Assembly: GCF_023159225.1 (NCBI RefSeq)
Contig: NC_063181.1
Span: forward strand, 4,981,606-5,045,605
Length of the DNA: 64,000 nt
From: Perognathus longimembris pacificus
Lineage: Eukaryota; Chordata; Mammalia; Rodentia; Heteromyidae
Direction: 5' to 3'
A program made the translations under genes and the position numbers. Below, piece after piece: positions 11,761-22,927 of the stretch. A model generated the notes under the pieces. That model saw only the letters and a program-made list of their open reading frames with translations. It made no database searches and was not told the origin of the DNA. The first letter of the stretch is position 1. Each line of letters opens with the position of its first letter.

Positions 11761-12531
11761 ATATCTACCAATGCAGAAAGCATAACAATATATAAGTACA
11801 AAATATAAAAAGCTTCTGGTTCTTCTAATGACTAAAAAGAACAGTGAATACTTTAGCATATTACAAATCACTAAGATCCAAGAAAAGAAGACTATATACC
11901 AACAAAGAAAAGACATTTTACATCCAAATTTAAGAACTTTATAAAAATGAAATCTGAATAGAGAATGACACATATACACCACATATTAGGGATGGAGCTC
12001 AGGTGGGGTGGAAATGGGATGGGATATAAAGAACAAAGAGAAGACAATGATTAACTCATCTTCTCAGGAATGGGTTGAGAAAAAGCTGTCACACAGAGAA
12101 AAGTGTTGTTAAAGCCACAACTTTCTTTACCCTTGTGAATTACTCTTTAATTAGTAAACTCAAGGATTTGTTTGGAGGACTAAAATGTTTTTAAAAACGT
12201 AAGATGCAGATAGCAGTTGGATGTGCATGTGTCATCAGCTCTGTTAGAATTAAAAGCAAACTAAAGATTCCCATAAAATAAGGAATAAAATAGCCATAAA
12301 ATAGGGAATCTTTTGCTTCTTACAAATGCTCTACAGTTTACCAGCGCTGTTTAAAAAAATCATTGGAGAAATTCTGTGTTAACAGACAGTAGTTTTAAAT
12401 CACAGGCATACATTATTATGCCTACGTCGACAGATCTGCACTGCAATGCAGAAATGCAAGTGACATTCCAACATCTGCACAGAAGGCAGAGACTAGACAT
12501 GATTCTAGAATAAAGGGCTCTTAACTCTTAC

Positions 12532-12617
12532 CTGTTACCTGTGCAACAACTGCTTGGGAAATCCTCCGATTGGCAAGAAAGGCTTTGATTTCCTCTTTTA
12601 TCACACTGCTGTCCCTC
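12532..12617 (-). CDS. HMBOX1: HMBOX1 coding exon: start of the atypical POU-specific domain
   Basis: The 86-bp exon completes Arg167, encodes residues 168-195 and ends with the first base of the next (glycine) codon. The reading begins R-D-S-S-V-I-K-E-E-I-K and continues with NRRISQAVVAQVT, as in human HMBOX1. The acceptor (TTAG|GAGGGAC, 12,618/12,617) and donor (ACAG|GTAAGAG, 12,532/12,531) are both canonical, and the phase fits the preceding exon (AG|G). This is the first helical part of the HNF1-like POU-specific domain (about residues 145-241 in human), which sits before the homeodomain. No disruption is seen. Confidence 0.97.
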
Positions 12618-13326
12618 CTAACAAAAACAGAAGACAAGACCAACAATGTATGTTGAAGGTAGAATCCTCATCTTTGCTAAAGAAAGGTGAAGCTGAGGTA
12701 GGGAGAACACAGAAAGAAGGGACACAAAAATAAAAAGCAAACAGACAGACTCTGCATAAAACTAGGAAATTATAACCAAGAAACACCAAATAGTCAAGTT
12801 CTGAAACACCACACCATCAGACAGACACTTTAGTGAATGTCACTGTAGATGCAGGATGGTTAATCACAGACTGTGTATAAGTCACATGAACAAGGCTGGC
12901 ATACGGTACACACGAAGCCTCATTACTGGAAAATAGATATATCTTACACAGACAGAAATCCTGGAAAAATAAAAGTCAACAATAAAAATCAGTTGTGAGC
13001 AGACTGAGTTTGCACTGTTAACTAAGCAACTGCCTAAATAATCTTTATTTAAAATCCTTTAACAAAAGAACAAAAACCATCATCATTCTCACAACTGAAA
13101 TTATTAGTCATTTTTTAAAAAGCCCTTTAGTTTGCCTTTTTACTTTCATGTAGTAACAAAAAATTTTAATGTGGAAGGTTTTAATAGTAGAGTTTAATAC
13201 TGAAAAGATATACTGAATATTTTAATACTAACAACTATGTTCTATATCCTTAGGATTACATTCTAATCTTCACTTTTCCTCTACTAAGATGCCAATTACA
13301 AATTTTTTCCTTATTTTAAAAAATGG

Positions 13327-13543
13327 AGGGGCTGGGGATATAGCCTACTGGCAAGAGCGCTTGCCTCGTATACATGAGGCCCTGGGTTCGATTCCCCAGC
13401 ACCACATATACAGAAAATGGCCAGAAGTGGCACTGTGACTCAAGTGGCAGAGTGCTAGCCTTGAGCAAAAAGAAGCCAGGGACAGTGCTCAGGCCCTGAG
13501 TCCAAGGCCCAGGACTGGCAAAATAAATAAATAAATAAATGGA
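13327..13543 (+). mobile_element. ID-dimer SINE
   Basis: Starts GGGGCTGGGGATATAGCC and is complete, with an AAAT-repeat tail. Confidence 0.87.
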
Positions 13544-13975
13544 GCAAATTCTCAAAAGACCAAACATTCATGAATGATAATGAGTGACAAGACTTTTGTT
13601 TTTCCATCATAACAGAATGCCTAAATAAAAATTATGCCTAGCTCCTTAAAACTGACCAATTCCTCAGCCTTTTCTTCATACATACAAAAACATACATTAT
13701 AAAAACAGAGTACTGATTTTTGTTCAAGCTCAAAACTAACAGAAAATCATGAAAACTTCCTACCTAACCCAGGCATCTCCAAATTATGACCCAAAGGCTA
13801 AATCCAGCTAGCCATCTGTTTTTATATAACCTAGGCACTAAGAATCATTTTCTCTTATGGAATCCAACTGAACAAAATTATTACCTTCTCTTTCTTCTCA
13901 TTAATGACTCTGTCTTTTCAAAACTGTATGCAATTATTATGCAAATATTATTCTTTGTCAATAAATTTTGTCAGG

Positions 13976-14103
13976 CTGGGTATGATGGCAGACACCTGTA
14001 ATACCTGTAACTGAGAAGCGAAAGGATTGGGAAATGGAGGCCAATCCATGCTACAGAGTAAGACCTTATCTCAGAAAAAAAAAAACACACACACACACAA
14101 AAA
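13976..14103 (+). mobile_element. B1-like SINE with A/CA tail
   Basis: GGCTGGGTATGATGGCAGAC through AGAGTAAGACCTTATCTC is a B1 body; the tail is A(13) passing into (CA)n. Confidence 0.7.
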
Positions 14104-14395
14104 ACGCCAAGCAAAGTTGCTCATCAAACCTAGTTGGAAGGTTGAAATTGGGAGCTTGCTCTTCAAGGCCAGCCTGGGAAAAAATAAAATTTGAAAATGC
14201 AAACAATGGCTAGCTGCTCTGACAAGTGCCACAAAAAGTAGCAGGAAGAAGGAGATCATAGCCCAGGGCTACCTCGACACAAAGCAACACCCCACCTCAA
14301 AAGTTACCAGTGCAAAAAGGAACCAGAGGTGCAGCTCAAGTCACAGCTGGAGGCCCTGAGCAAAAACCCTAGTACTCACCCACCCAAACAAGAAC
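14104..14395 (+). mobile_element. Diverged B1-headed composite SINE
   Basis: AAGGCCAGCCTGGGAAAAAAT and a later GAGGTGCAGCTCAAGTCAC suggest a worn composite copy. Confidence 0.4.
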
Positions 14396-14913
14396 AAACC
14401 AAGAATTGGCCCGCTTCTTGTTTTGTGAATGAATCACAAACTCTTTATAGGAACTCAAGTCTCTATGTAGACTGGAGAAATGAAGACAATTTTATCCAAA
14501 AAAGAATCAGCTGCAATTTAATTTAGATGAGGAATTTCAGCACTCTGTTGGATTTCATGCCCCCCTTGGTGGGGGGGGAGGGATTTTGGAAATGAGCAGT
14601 GAAGGGACAGTAGTTCCACAGGAACTATGGGGCAGGAATCACCTGACCTAGAGGTGGAAAGCCTGACCTGAAGGAAGAAAACAAAGAAGATGCTGCCTAA
14701 TCCAACATTTAAAATTTCCCTAGTGATTTAGATTCTGACCTGATATTGTCTAGATTCTTCTCAAATGCTTGTTTATATATGGGTAATCAGGTGAACAAGA
14801 GACAACTTTAGCATTAACTATTTCAAAGGCATAAAACCACAAATTATTTGGTTTCTGAATGATTATGAAATTGCTCTGAAATTTTAACAATTTCATATAT
14901 AGAATAGTACACA

Positions 14914-15102
14914 TAGGCTGAGAATGTGGCTCAATGGTAGAGTGCTTGCCTAGCATGTAAAAAGCCCCAGGTTCAATTCCTCAGTACCACATACACAGAA
15001 AAAGCAGGAAGTGGCGCTGTAGCTCAACTGGTAGAGCGCTAGCCTTGAGCATAAGCAGCTCAGGGACAGTGCCCAGGCCCAGAGGTTCAAGCCCCAGGAC
15101 TG

Positions 15103-15133
<31 letters not shown>
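14914..15133 (+). mobile_element. ID-dimer SINE
   Basis: GGCTGAGAATGTGGCTCAAT head, CTCAACTGGTAGAGCGCTAG right unit and a long pure A tail (about 30). Confidence 0.85.
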
Positions 15134-15135
<2 letters not shown>

Positions 15136-15514
15136 TCACACATATAGAATGAGTTAGGAAAATGAAATTATTTGACAATAATTATTCAGATTGAATAAAA
15201 AATATTATTTGGGGAAAACAAATAAATGGTGCTTTTCTTCATTACTGAATTAAAGTAAAACTGAAACTAACTTATTTCAGGTCCAATTCACCTAGACACT
15301 AAGGCATAGAGTACATATGAAGTATCTTATAGAAAAAACTCAACTATTCTTATAGGAAAATAAGTTTGTGGATTATTCACAGCTGACATTATGCTATTAT
15401 AAAGGATGATAGAAGAAATCATGAAACAGTAATTCATTTACCATCCTATACACTATTTTTAGGTATCTTAAGTTTCTAAAATACTCATAATGACTTTCAA
15501 GAAATCAGAAACTA

Positions 15515-15632
15515 AGCTGCATACCAGTGACTCACACCTGGAATCCTAGCTACTCAGGAGTCTGAGATTTAGAAGATCGCAGTTCAACCTGAGCAGGAAA
15601 TTCCATGAGACTATTAACCACCAAAAGCCACA
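15515..15632 (+). mobile_element. B1-headed composite SINE, 3' truncated
   Basis: The head and GACTATTAACCACCAAAAG linker are present; the right unit is missing and replaced by a CA repeat. Confidence 0.65.
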
Positions 15633-15633
15633 C

Positions 15634-15665
<32 letters not shown>

Positions 15666-15705
15666 ATACACATTCACACATACACAAACACACACAGACA
15701 CAAAG
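15633..15705. repeat. CA microsatellite
   Basis: About 30 bp of pure CA, then imperfect CA with ATT and AGA interruptions, at the end of a SINE. Confidence 0.9.
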
Positions 15706-15981
15706 AGAAACCCTTTAGTGCTTCACCAGAAAGAAGCCTTTTTAAGTGAAATATACGAGACTTAAAACAGGGACTAGTTATAGCTCGGTAACCAAACACT
15801 AGACTAGCATTCAAGAGGTTTGAGCTCCAGCCTTCCTATCCCCCAAAAGATAAGGATTTGTGGACCAGCTTCACTCTGGTTTCATTGTCAGGTAAAAAGG
15901 TAAGACACAATTCAACTGTCATCTATCTAATCAAATAGTCTCCCTGATTCCTAAAGTAAAATAAAAAATTTCTCTTTTTTA

Positions 15982-16183
15982 ATTTTTTTTTTTTTTGCCA
16001 GTCTTGGGGCTTGAACTCAGGGCCTACACACCATCCCTGAGCTTCTTTTGCTCAAGGCTAGTGCTCTACCACTTGAGTCACAGTGCTACTTCTGGCCTTT
16101 TCTGTGTATGTGGTGCTGAGGAATCAAACCCAGGGCTTCATGCATGCTAGGCAAGCACTCTACCACTAAGCTACATTCCCAGC
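15982..16183 (-). mobile_element. ID-dimer SINE (minus)
   Basis: TGCCAGTCTTGGGGCTTGAA through AAGCTACATTCCCAGCC is a full older copy. Confidence 0.82.
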
Positions 16184-16385
16184 CAAGGAAAGATCTCTTT
16201 CTAATAGCTAATTTTGAACATCTCAATGTATCACCCACATGATAATTTATTATATTCTGTGTAATAATTACTCTAAATTTTATCTCTCCCAGTTGCCAGT
16301 AAATACCTTTAGCATAAAGATTGTCATAGTCATTATTGGGTTTACATATAATTAACCTTAGTTTGTTAAAAGAGTGCACAAATCT

Positions 16386-16585
16386 GGGGCTGGGAATATG
16401 GTTTAGTGGTAGAGTGCTTGCCTCGTATACATGAAGCCCTGGGCTTGATTCCTCAGCACCACATATATAGAAAAAGCCAGAAGTGGTGCTGTGGCTCAAG
16501 TGGTAGAGTGCCAGCCTTAAGCAAAAAGAGGCCAGAGACTGTGCTCAGGCCCTGAATTCAAGCCCTAGGACTGGGGAAAAAAAAG
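16386..16585 (+). mobile_element. ID-dimer SINE
   Basis: GGGGCTGGGAATATGGTTTA head and full right unit ending GGACTGGGGAAAAAAAA. Confidence 0.85.
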
Positions 16586-16626
16586 TGTAAAAATCTACCG
16601 CTAAGACATAAAAGGCTGTAAAATAG

Positions 16627-16855
16627 TCCTGTGCTAGTGGCTCATGCCCACTAGCATAATCCTAACTACCTAGGAGGCTGAGATGTGGAGATCAAGATTC
16701 AAAACCAGGTAGGACAGAAAAGTCCATGAGATTGCGTTTCCAAAATAATCAGCAAAAAGCTAGGTTGGAGATGTGGCTCAGGTGACAGAGTGCCAAGGAA
16801 GCAAGCAAACCAAGCAAGCTCAAGACCCTAAGTTAAATGGTAATGGCAAAAGAGA
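16627..16855 (+). mobile_element. B1-headed composite SINE
   Basis: It has a small duplication in the head (CCCACTAGCATAATCC) and a diverged right unit (GGCTCAGGTGACAGAG). Confidence 0.65.
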
Positions 16856-17197
16856 AAACCTCATGTAGGTAATTTATAAAGCAGTTTTAAATTCTTATTC
16901 TCAAACTTATGTTTAAGTCCAGAACAAGATGGAAAAGTTACTTATGGCAGTTGACATTGCTTCATTTTCTGTATCAAAGATGTTATTATATAGATCACAT
17001 GGTTTTAAATTATATGCTTTAAGATCTTCCATATTCCCTCATTAATAAGTTCTAGATCTCAGAGACACCCAGAGATTAAGCAATATCCATCCAGACAGTA
17101 GTATTTCACACTGCAAAACTACAAACTGCTTTCAGATGTCAATTAAAACTTATTCCTATAAAATTTCCCATCGATGTACATACAAAACATAATTTTG

Positions 17198-17412
17198 GGG
17201 GCTGGGACATTGGCTTAGTGGTAGAGTGCTTGCCTAGCAAGCATGAAGCCCTGGGTTCGATTCCTCGGTACCACATAAACAGAAAAAGCCAGAAGTGGGG
17301 CTGTGGCTCAAGTGGTAGAGTGCTCTAGCCTTGAGCAAAAGAAGCTTAGGGACAGTGCCTAGGCCCTGAGTTCAAGCCCCAGACTGACCCCCCCCCCCAA
17401 AAAAAAAACCCA
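17198..17412 (+). mobile_element. ID-dimer SINE
   Basis: GGGGCTGGGACATTGGCTTAG head; the right unit ends in a C-run then an A tail. Confidence 0.85.
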
Positions 17413-17653
17413 AAACCAGAAAAACCCAAATTTTTTTAAGGTAACACTAAAGGCAAAGCTATTTATTCCAAATGAGTAACTGACACAGAAAGTGTGTATC
17501 TTGACCATTTCATCTAATTACTTAGAGGATGTAAATATCCATAAATGCACCTTGAAATTATATAACCTAATACATATTCACTGGATTATGAGACTTGTGA
17601 AACAGATCTTCTGGCTGAGTGTTCTGTGTTCTGGAGTTGGGGAATGTGCGCAA

Positions 17654-17667
17654 GCAAGAGGTGGCGC
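17654..17667 (+). promoter_or_regulatory. Weak CTCF-like core
   Basis: GCAAGAGGTGGCGC matches the AGGTGGCGC core of CTCF but misses three 5' positions. It is outside any recognised SINE. Confidence 0.25.
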
Positions 17668-17837
17668 TGGCAGAGCAGAGGAGACAGGAAGCATTTGGAG
17701 ATCCTTAGTCATGAACAGAGAGACCAGGAGCTCCTGTTCATTATAGCGTCTGTTCAGGATCAGCAAGGGCAATCAATTTCTAGATTACTGTTTGAAAAAT
17801 TTATCTAATATTCTCCAAATTAAAAATGCATTTAGTG

Positions 17838-17904
17838 GCTGGGGATATGGCCAGTGCTCAGGCCCTGAGTCCAAGGCCCAGGACTGGCAAAAAAAAAAAA
17901 AAAA
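17838..17904 (+). mobile_element. Internally deleted ID-dimer SINE
   Basis: The first 16 bases (GGCTGGGGATATGGCC) run straight into AGTGCTCAGGCCC near the element's end, skipping about 145 bp, and the A tail is kept. Confidence 0.8.
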
Positions 17905-18227
17905 TGCATTTAGTTAGTAACTGGTTGACTTAACATGCCAAACATCATATGGGGGAAGGAAGGATGACACCGTCAACTGGAGATTCATAGTGTGTCTTGA
18001 GTTAAACAAATACTGACATTTCCTAAAGTCTTATTAGATCTATAAACATGGACAATTTGTTTTCAGTGGCAACCAATACTGGCAATATATTGATAATAAA
18101 GACATAGGTTATAATTTAGGCTCTACCACCTAATATTCAAGTTTTCTTGGACAAATTATTATAAATCTCACTTCCTCTGATGAAGCGCACACCATGGCTG
18201 TCATGAATCCAAGAATAGTCATCCAAG

Positions 18228-18470
18228 CCAGGTGCTGGTGGCTCACACCTGTAATCCTAGCTACTCGGGAGGCTGAGATCAGGATCATGGTTCAAAGCCA
18301 GCTTGAGTAGTAAAGTCCGGAAGACTCTTATCTCCAAATTAACCATCTCTAGAAAAGCAGAGGTGGCACGGTGGCTCAAAGTAGTAGAACACTAACCTTG
18401 AGCAAAAGAGCCTAGCTAGGGATTGCACCCAGGCCAAGTTCAAGGCCCATGACAAAAAAAAAACCAAACC
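18228..18470 (+). mobile_element. B1-headed composite SINE
   Basis: It is a near full-length copy with GGTGCTGGTGGCTCACACC head, CTTATCTCCAAATTAACC linker and a right unit, making it useful as a reference copy. Confidence 0.8.
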
Positions 18471-19923
18471 CCAAAACAGTCATCCCAGAAACTTCTCTTT
18501 CTGACCTAAGAAGTATTCTCTACAAACTTGCAAAAAAGTGAGAAGGAGCACACTGCACGAAAGCAAGAGCCAGGGAAGGTGAATGGCAGAGGACAGAAAG
18601 TGCCAGAATGTGAAGGAAACCCCCTATATGTAGGGGTCACCAAAGAAACAGGTCTAACAAGGAAGCAGAGGAAGAGAACAATGCCTTAATTAGGTAAAAA
18701 GAGTATCCTCATGCAACAAGTGATAGTATGCTAGGGAATACTGAGTACAGTGTTAAGAACTATATACAGATTTAAAGGTGCAGCTTAAATTTGTGTAATT
18801 TTGGGGCTTAACTATCGAGTATAGTCATTGCTAATAGGTTTTCTGTTTATTGTGAAGATACAGTAGATTTAAAGCCCTAGGAGTAAAAGCCAAGTACTTA
18901 GATCCTTACTAAGCTATCCTGTCTTCTCTTCTTTTTCCTTAAAGACAGTTTTTCATACTTCTTATAAATCCATACACATTTAAGAACTGTTACAGCAAAA
19001 GCTTATCAAACTTGATTAGCAGCAGCAACAACAAAATACCAGAAGATGGTATCTGAGCAAATAAAACTTTATTGTAGACATCCTTGCTACTCAGGATAAT
19101 TAAAAACTCATCTTATTATAGTTCAATGAGTGAACTAATTTTCCCAAATGGTTCTCCCTTTTAATTTGAAAAACAATTTATATTAAATTCAAAAGGAACA
19201 ACTAGGGCTGAAGTGCCTTAACTTTATTAAATAAAGTTTCAATATTACAAAGCAGAGGTTATCTTGAAGACTTCTCAAATTTACCCACTCATTTTGCCAT
19301 ATTAAGCCTTAACAGGTGCTAAGGAAAGCTCACCCTCAAAGTGGCACAAGGCTGGTGTGAAGCTTTTTCGATAGGGGGACTTCTTATCTTGATGTTTAAA
19401 ACTAAAGTGTTCACAATTACCTTGTAATTGGTAGTGTGTGTGTGTGCATGTGTGCTACACTTTAGCTTTTCAGGGATAGAATACATGCCTATTTTTCTTC
19501 CTAAAAATTACTTCTTACCTAAGAGTTGTTCAAATTATTTTATTGATTGGAAGATTTTAGAGAAACATGACGGGTGCACATTTTCTGTATCAGAAATCTA
19601 TTTTGTGCCTCACAAAAGTACTTACAATGATGGACATGATGATCAGATTAACTTCTGTCAATCTGACATTAGCTGCTACCACTATAAAGAGAAGGCAAAC
19701 TCTTGATAAATAGAAAGAATAGAAAAAAAGCTTGTCAAATTAGCAACAAGAAAGGTCTGAAGGAAAGGGGAAAATGTGGTTAAAAAACACAATTTGAATT
19801 TTTTTTCTTTCATCTTCAAATTAGGAGGGAGAAAGCACTGTTCTAAGTAGTATAGCTGAAATAGTGCCTGTTACAAAATCGAAGAACACAGACATTTTGG
19901 GGGAAATAAGCAAAGTAACTAAC

Positions 19924-20400
19924 CTCATCAGTTCCTCCACTTTATCATCTACATCGAGGTCCTCTTCTGAGGCTTCAAAACTGTATGACCTCTGACCCAT
20001 GCTATTTGCATGGTAGCGAGTTGGAGACATCTTCCCATTTGATATGGACAATCGCTCGCTGTTCTCCCTCCCATTTTGATTGGTAGTGCAAGGCTGTGGG
20101 GAGGTATCATAACTGTTGCTAGGCGAGGGGGACATTCCCGAATGCTGTGTCTGTGTAGAAGCCGTCGCTGTAGAGGAAGAGGCTGGAACATTGTTGGTGC
20201 TGTTCCCATATGAACTTCCTCCATAGCTGGGCCTTCTTCCAAACTTGTCACTATGCTCTTGGTCAAGACGGTCCAATGTTTCCAAGGCATGGAGAACTTC
20301 ATGTTTAGTCATTCCAGTGCGCCGGAGGCGCTGAAGCAGATCTATCTGTTCTATGGTAAATCTGGGCTCATCTGTATAGTGAGACATGGTTTCCAGCAAA
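19924..20400 (-). CDS. HMBOX1: HMBOX1 main N-terminal coding exon
   Basis: The 477-bp exon is coding throughout: 13 bases finish Val8 and give L-L-E-T, then Met13 at 20,387 starts the shorter form. Residues 18-49 form the HNF1-type dimerisation (HNF-p1) helix region, including QIDLLQRLRRTGMTKHE. Residues from about 55 to 140 are Ser/Thr/Asn-rich and likely disordered, followed by an acidic patch (EASEEDLDVDD) that leads into the POU-like domain. The acceptor (TTTTGCAG|TTTG) and donor (GATGAG|GTTAGT) are canonical. Compared with human from memory I see about five conservative changes (for example Ile to Val after KHE, and Pro in GRRPSYGG). The frame is intact. Confidence 0.98.
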
Positions 20401-20783
20401 CTGCAAAAAAGAAAAAAGTCTTTTATTAACAAGATTTTCCAAAGAGCACATCATTAGTGAGAATACTCAGCAGAAGATACAATGTCTCTACATCATTTCT
20501 TTACTGAAATAGTATGACATGTCTCTGCTACAATTTTTTTAATGGCAAATAAACTGGTACAGATACTGAGTTTATTAGCGAGAGGACATTAAGTGTAATA
20601 TAAAACCTAATTTATTATGGTACTCAATCTACATTTCCAACTTTGATAAATATTAGAACCAAAGTATTAGTTACGCCAAAAGTATCAATATAATAGGCCA
20701 GGTACATATCATACTTTCAGCCCAAGCTATGTGACAGAGCTCAGGATTTTTTCCATCTCGAGTATATTAAAAAAACATAGACA

Positions 20784-20974
20784 GGGGCTGGGAATGTGGC
20801 TTAGTGGTATGCTTGCCTAGCATGCATGAAGCCCTGGGTTCCATTCCTCAGTACCACATAAACAGAAAAGGCTGGATGTGGTGCTGTGGCTCAAGTAATA
20901 GAGTGCTAGCCTTGAGCACTTGAGAGAGGTTCAAGGACAGTGCCCAGGCCCTGAATTCAAGCCCCAGGACAGGC

Positions 20975-20976
<2 letters not shown>
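20784..20976 (+). mobile_element. ID-dimer SINE
   Basis: GGGGCTGGGAATGTGGCTTAG head and GTTCAAGGACAGTGCCC in the right unit. The tail is a CA repeat instead of poly(A). Confidence 0.83.

Positions 20977-21022
<46 letters not shown>
20977..21022. repeat. (CA)23 microsatellite
   Basis: It is essentially pure and fused to the 3' end of the preceding SINE. Confidence 0.95.
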
Positions 21023-21025
<3 letters not shown>

Positions 21026-21989
21026 ATAAGCAATGTTTAAAATATAAAAGTAACAGTTAAATTCAGTAATAATAGCTTAGTTCATAAACTGAGAGGACAT
21101 AAAGAGGGGAAAAGAAGAAAAGAGGAAAAGGGGAGGGAAGAGGAGGAAGAAAAATGAAAAACAAAAACCAAGGTCCAAAGAGATCAAGTGATTACCATGA
21201 ACACAGTTACTCAGCAGAAACTTAGGCAACGTTTCATATCTTTTGGAACTATGCCAGAAACTTTTCACTAAATTACAAAATCAATAAAAGGAGAGGAAGA
21301 AAAAAATAACTTAAAAGAAAAACTTAAAAAATAAAGAAAACCTCTCTAATGCCCACTTATTGGATTATAGAGCTGTCAACTAAAATGGAAGGAATCTAAG
21401 TATACAGAGACTCACCAAATTTTACGGAATACTTATACTAAAGGCACTCTGCATTCGACTCTAAAGATGTACTTAATGAGCTAATAGATACTTTATCTTC
21501 GCTAATATCTGATATTCCCGGAATTCTTTTATTCAGAGGCCTATTTCATATGAACTGGTGGTTACAGTTCATATCCTAGCAAAGAAACACTCTCAACATA
21601 ATATCACCACCTCAATTTGTATTTCTGCCTAACACCAGAGAACAGCTAGCATTTAGCTAATAGGCTTAACTGCATTATTATCCTCAACAGGTAAAGAGGC
21701 ATAGCTAAGATGTGAGGAGTCTGTACACAAAGAGCAGCATTAAGGGTACATGCTTTTAATATTGTTTGTCACAAACAATCTAACACTAGCTCTCTCCAAG
21801 TTACTCATCTCTGTCACAAGCTCCTAGACTACAGAATTGAAAATAATAAGTATGGAATTGTATGTTCCATTGAAAATGAATGCCAAAATGAACAAGCTGA
21901 AAACAGAAATGGAAAAAGAGGTTGGTAGTCTTGAAAGTCCACTCTTTACCACACGACTGTGACACTTATTCATCTCTAGGTCAGATTCT

Positions 21990-22260
21990 TTTGTTTGCTT
22001 TTGTTGGTAGTGCTGGGGTTTGAATTCTTGCCTTTGCTGCATGGTAATATTGCTAGGTAATATTATCACTTCAACCAGTTCCCAAGCCCTTTTCACTTTA
22101 GTTTTTTTTTTTTTTCAAATAAGGTCTTCCACTTTTTTGCCCCAGATCATACTCTCGGAACAGTTGGGATTACAGGCATTCGTCACCATGCCAGATTTTT
22201 GGTTGAAACAAGGGCTGGCTAAATTTTGGCATGGGTTGGCCTTGGAACTGTGACTCTCCC
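21990..22260 (-). mobile_element. ID-like and B1-like fragments (minus)
   Basis: GTAGTGCTGGGGTTTGAATTC is a reversed ID unit; after a T run, GTTGGGATTACAGGCATTCG is a reversed B1. Confidence 0.55.
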
Positions 22261-22280
22261 AATCTCTTCTTCTTATTGCA

Positions 22281-22527
22281 TCTTTTTTTTTTTTTTTCCC
22301 CCAGTTGTGAAGCTTAAACTCAGGGCCTGGGTGCTATCCCCAAGCTCTTTTGCTCAAGGCTAGCACTCTACCACAGCACCACTTCTGGTTTTCTGGTGGT
22401 TAATTAGAAATAAGAGTCTCATTCTCATGGACTTTCCTGCTGTGGCTTGGCTTTAAGCCTGATCCTCAGATCTCAGCCTCCTAAGTAGTTAGGATTACAG
22501 GAGCTTGTAAGCCACTGGTGCCCAGCT
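22281..22527 (-). mobile_element. B1-headed composite SINE (minus)
   Basis: It is full length, from the T tail through CTCAAGGCTAGCACTCTACC to GATCTCAGCCTCCTAAGTAG and the head. Confidence 0.78.
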
Positions 22528-22539
22528 TTGTTGCATCTC

Positions 22540-22541
22540 TT

Positions 22542-22571
<30 letters not shown>
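22540..22571. repeat. CTTT microsatellite
   Basis: CTCTCTTTCTTTCTTT run that continues the T tail of the next SINE. Confidence 0.8.
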
Positions 22572-22573
<2 letters not shown>

Positions 22574-22768
22574 TTTGCCAGTCCTGGGCCTTGAACTCAG
22601 GACTAAGCACTGTCCCTGGCTTCCTTTTGCTCAAGTCTAGCACTCTGCCACTTGAGCCACAGCGCCCCTTCTGGTCATTTTCTATATATGTGGTGCTGAG
22701 GAATCAAACCCAGGGTTTCATGTATAGGAGGTGAGCACTCTTGCCATTAGGCCATATTCCCAGCCCCT
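22572..22768 (-). mobile_element. ID-dimer SINE (minus)
   Basis: TGTTGCATCT occurs on both sides (near 22,530 and 22,769), consistent with a target duplication that includes the CTTT tract. Confidence 0.82.
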
Positions 22769-22904
22769 GTTGCATCTTTTTGTATATAAATTGTTTGCAA
22801 AAAAATTCTTGCAAACTACAAATGTTTGTTGCCTAAAATACAATTATAATAATTAAACTTTATTCAAGCAGTTTGGAGAATAAAAACTGAGAAAGACTAC
22901 TTAC

Positions 22905-22927
22905 ACCACTGGAAAGGAACTGAGCAT
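22905..22927 (-). CDS. HMBOX1: HMBOX1 initiation exon, coding part
   Basis: ATG at 22,927 opens a reading M-L-S-S-F-P-V and two bases of Val8, matching the human N-terminus. The donor GTGGT|GTAAGT is at 22,905/22,904. The exon probably begins at 22,984 after TTATTCTACAG. The start has A at -3 but C at +4, while the in-frame Met13 in the next exon has ACCATG; both may be used. Confidence 0.93.

Larger units (their letters stand above)
1..12531 (-). other. HMBOX1: HMBOX1 intron following the 86-bp coding exon (partial)
   Basis: The donor at 12,531/12,530 reads ACAG|GTAAGAG on the minus strand. I looked for the next expected coding exon (the rest of the POU-specific domain) down to base 1 and did not see it, so the intron exceeds 12.5 kb here. 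It contains SINEs, one MaLR LTR, one ERV1-like LTR, MIR relics and a CTCF-type motif. The stretches 1-770, 800-1,680, 7,450-8,390, 9,245-10,020 and 11,760-12,530 show only AT-rich unassigned sequence apart from features listed separately. Confidence 0.85.
12618..19923 (-). other. HMBOX1: HMBOX1 intron between the 477-bp and 86-bp coding exons
   Basis: A 7.3-kb intron bounded by CTGATGAG|GTTAGT and TTAG|GAGGGAC. Most of it is SINE-derived. Stretches 12,640-13,320, 13,545-13,970, 14,400-14,910, 15,140-15,510, 18,480-19,800 show no feature I can name. Confidence 0.95.
20401..22904 (-). other. HMBOX1: HMBOX1 intron between the initiation exon and the 477-bp exon
   Basis: A 2.5-kb intron with a GTAAGT donor. 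It holds SINEs, a CA repeat and an A/G-rich stretch at 21,090-21,160; 21,270-21,980 is unassigned AT-rich DNA. Confidence 0.93.

Noticed and set aside
1..12500. Next HMBOX1 exon encoding the rest of the POU-like domain
   Set aside because: No segment with the expected Ser-His-Trp-Leu-Leu-Gln reading was seen on the minus strand.
17492..17808. Open frames around a GGTGGCGCTGG segment as a possible gene fragment
   Set aside because: Three short overlapping frames occur with no recognisable domain or splice pattern; only a weak CTCF-like core is noted.
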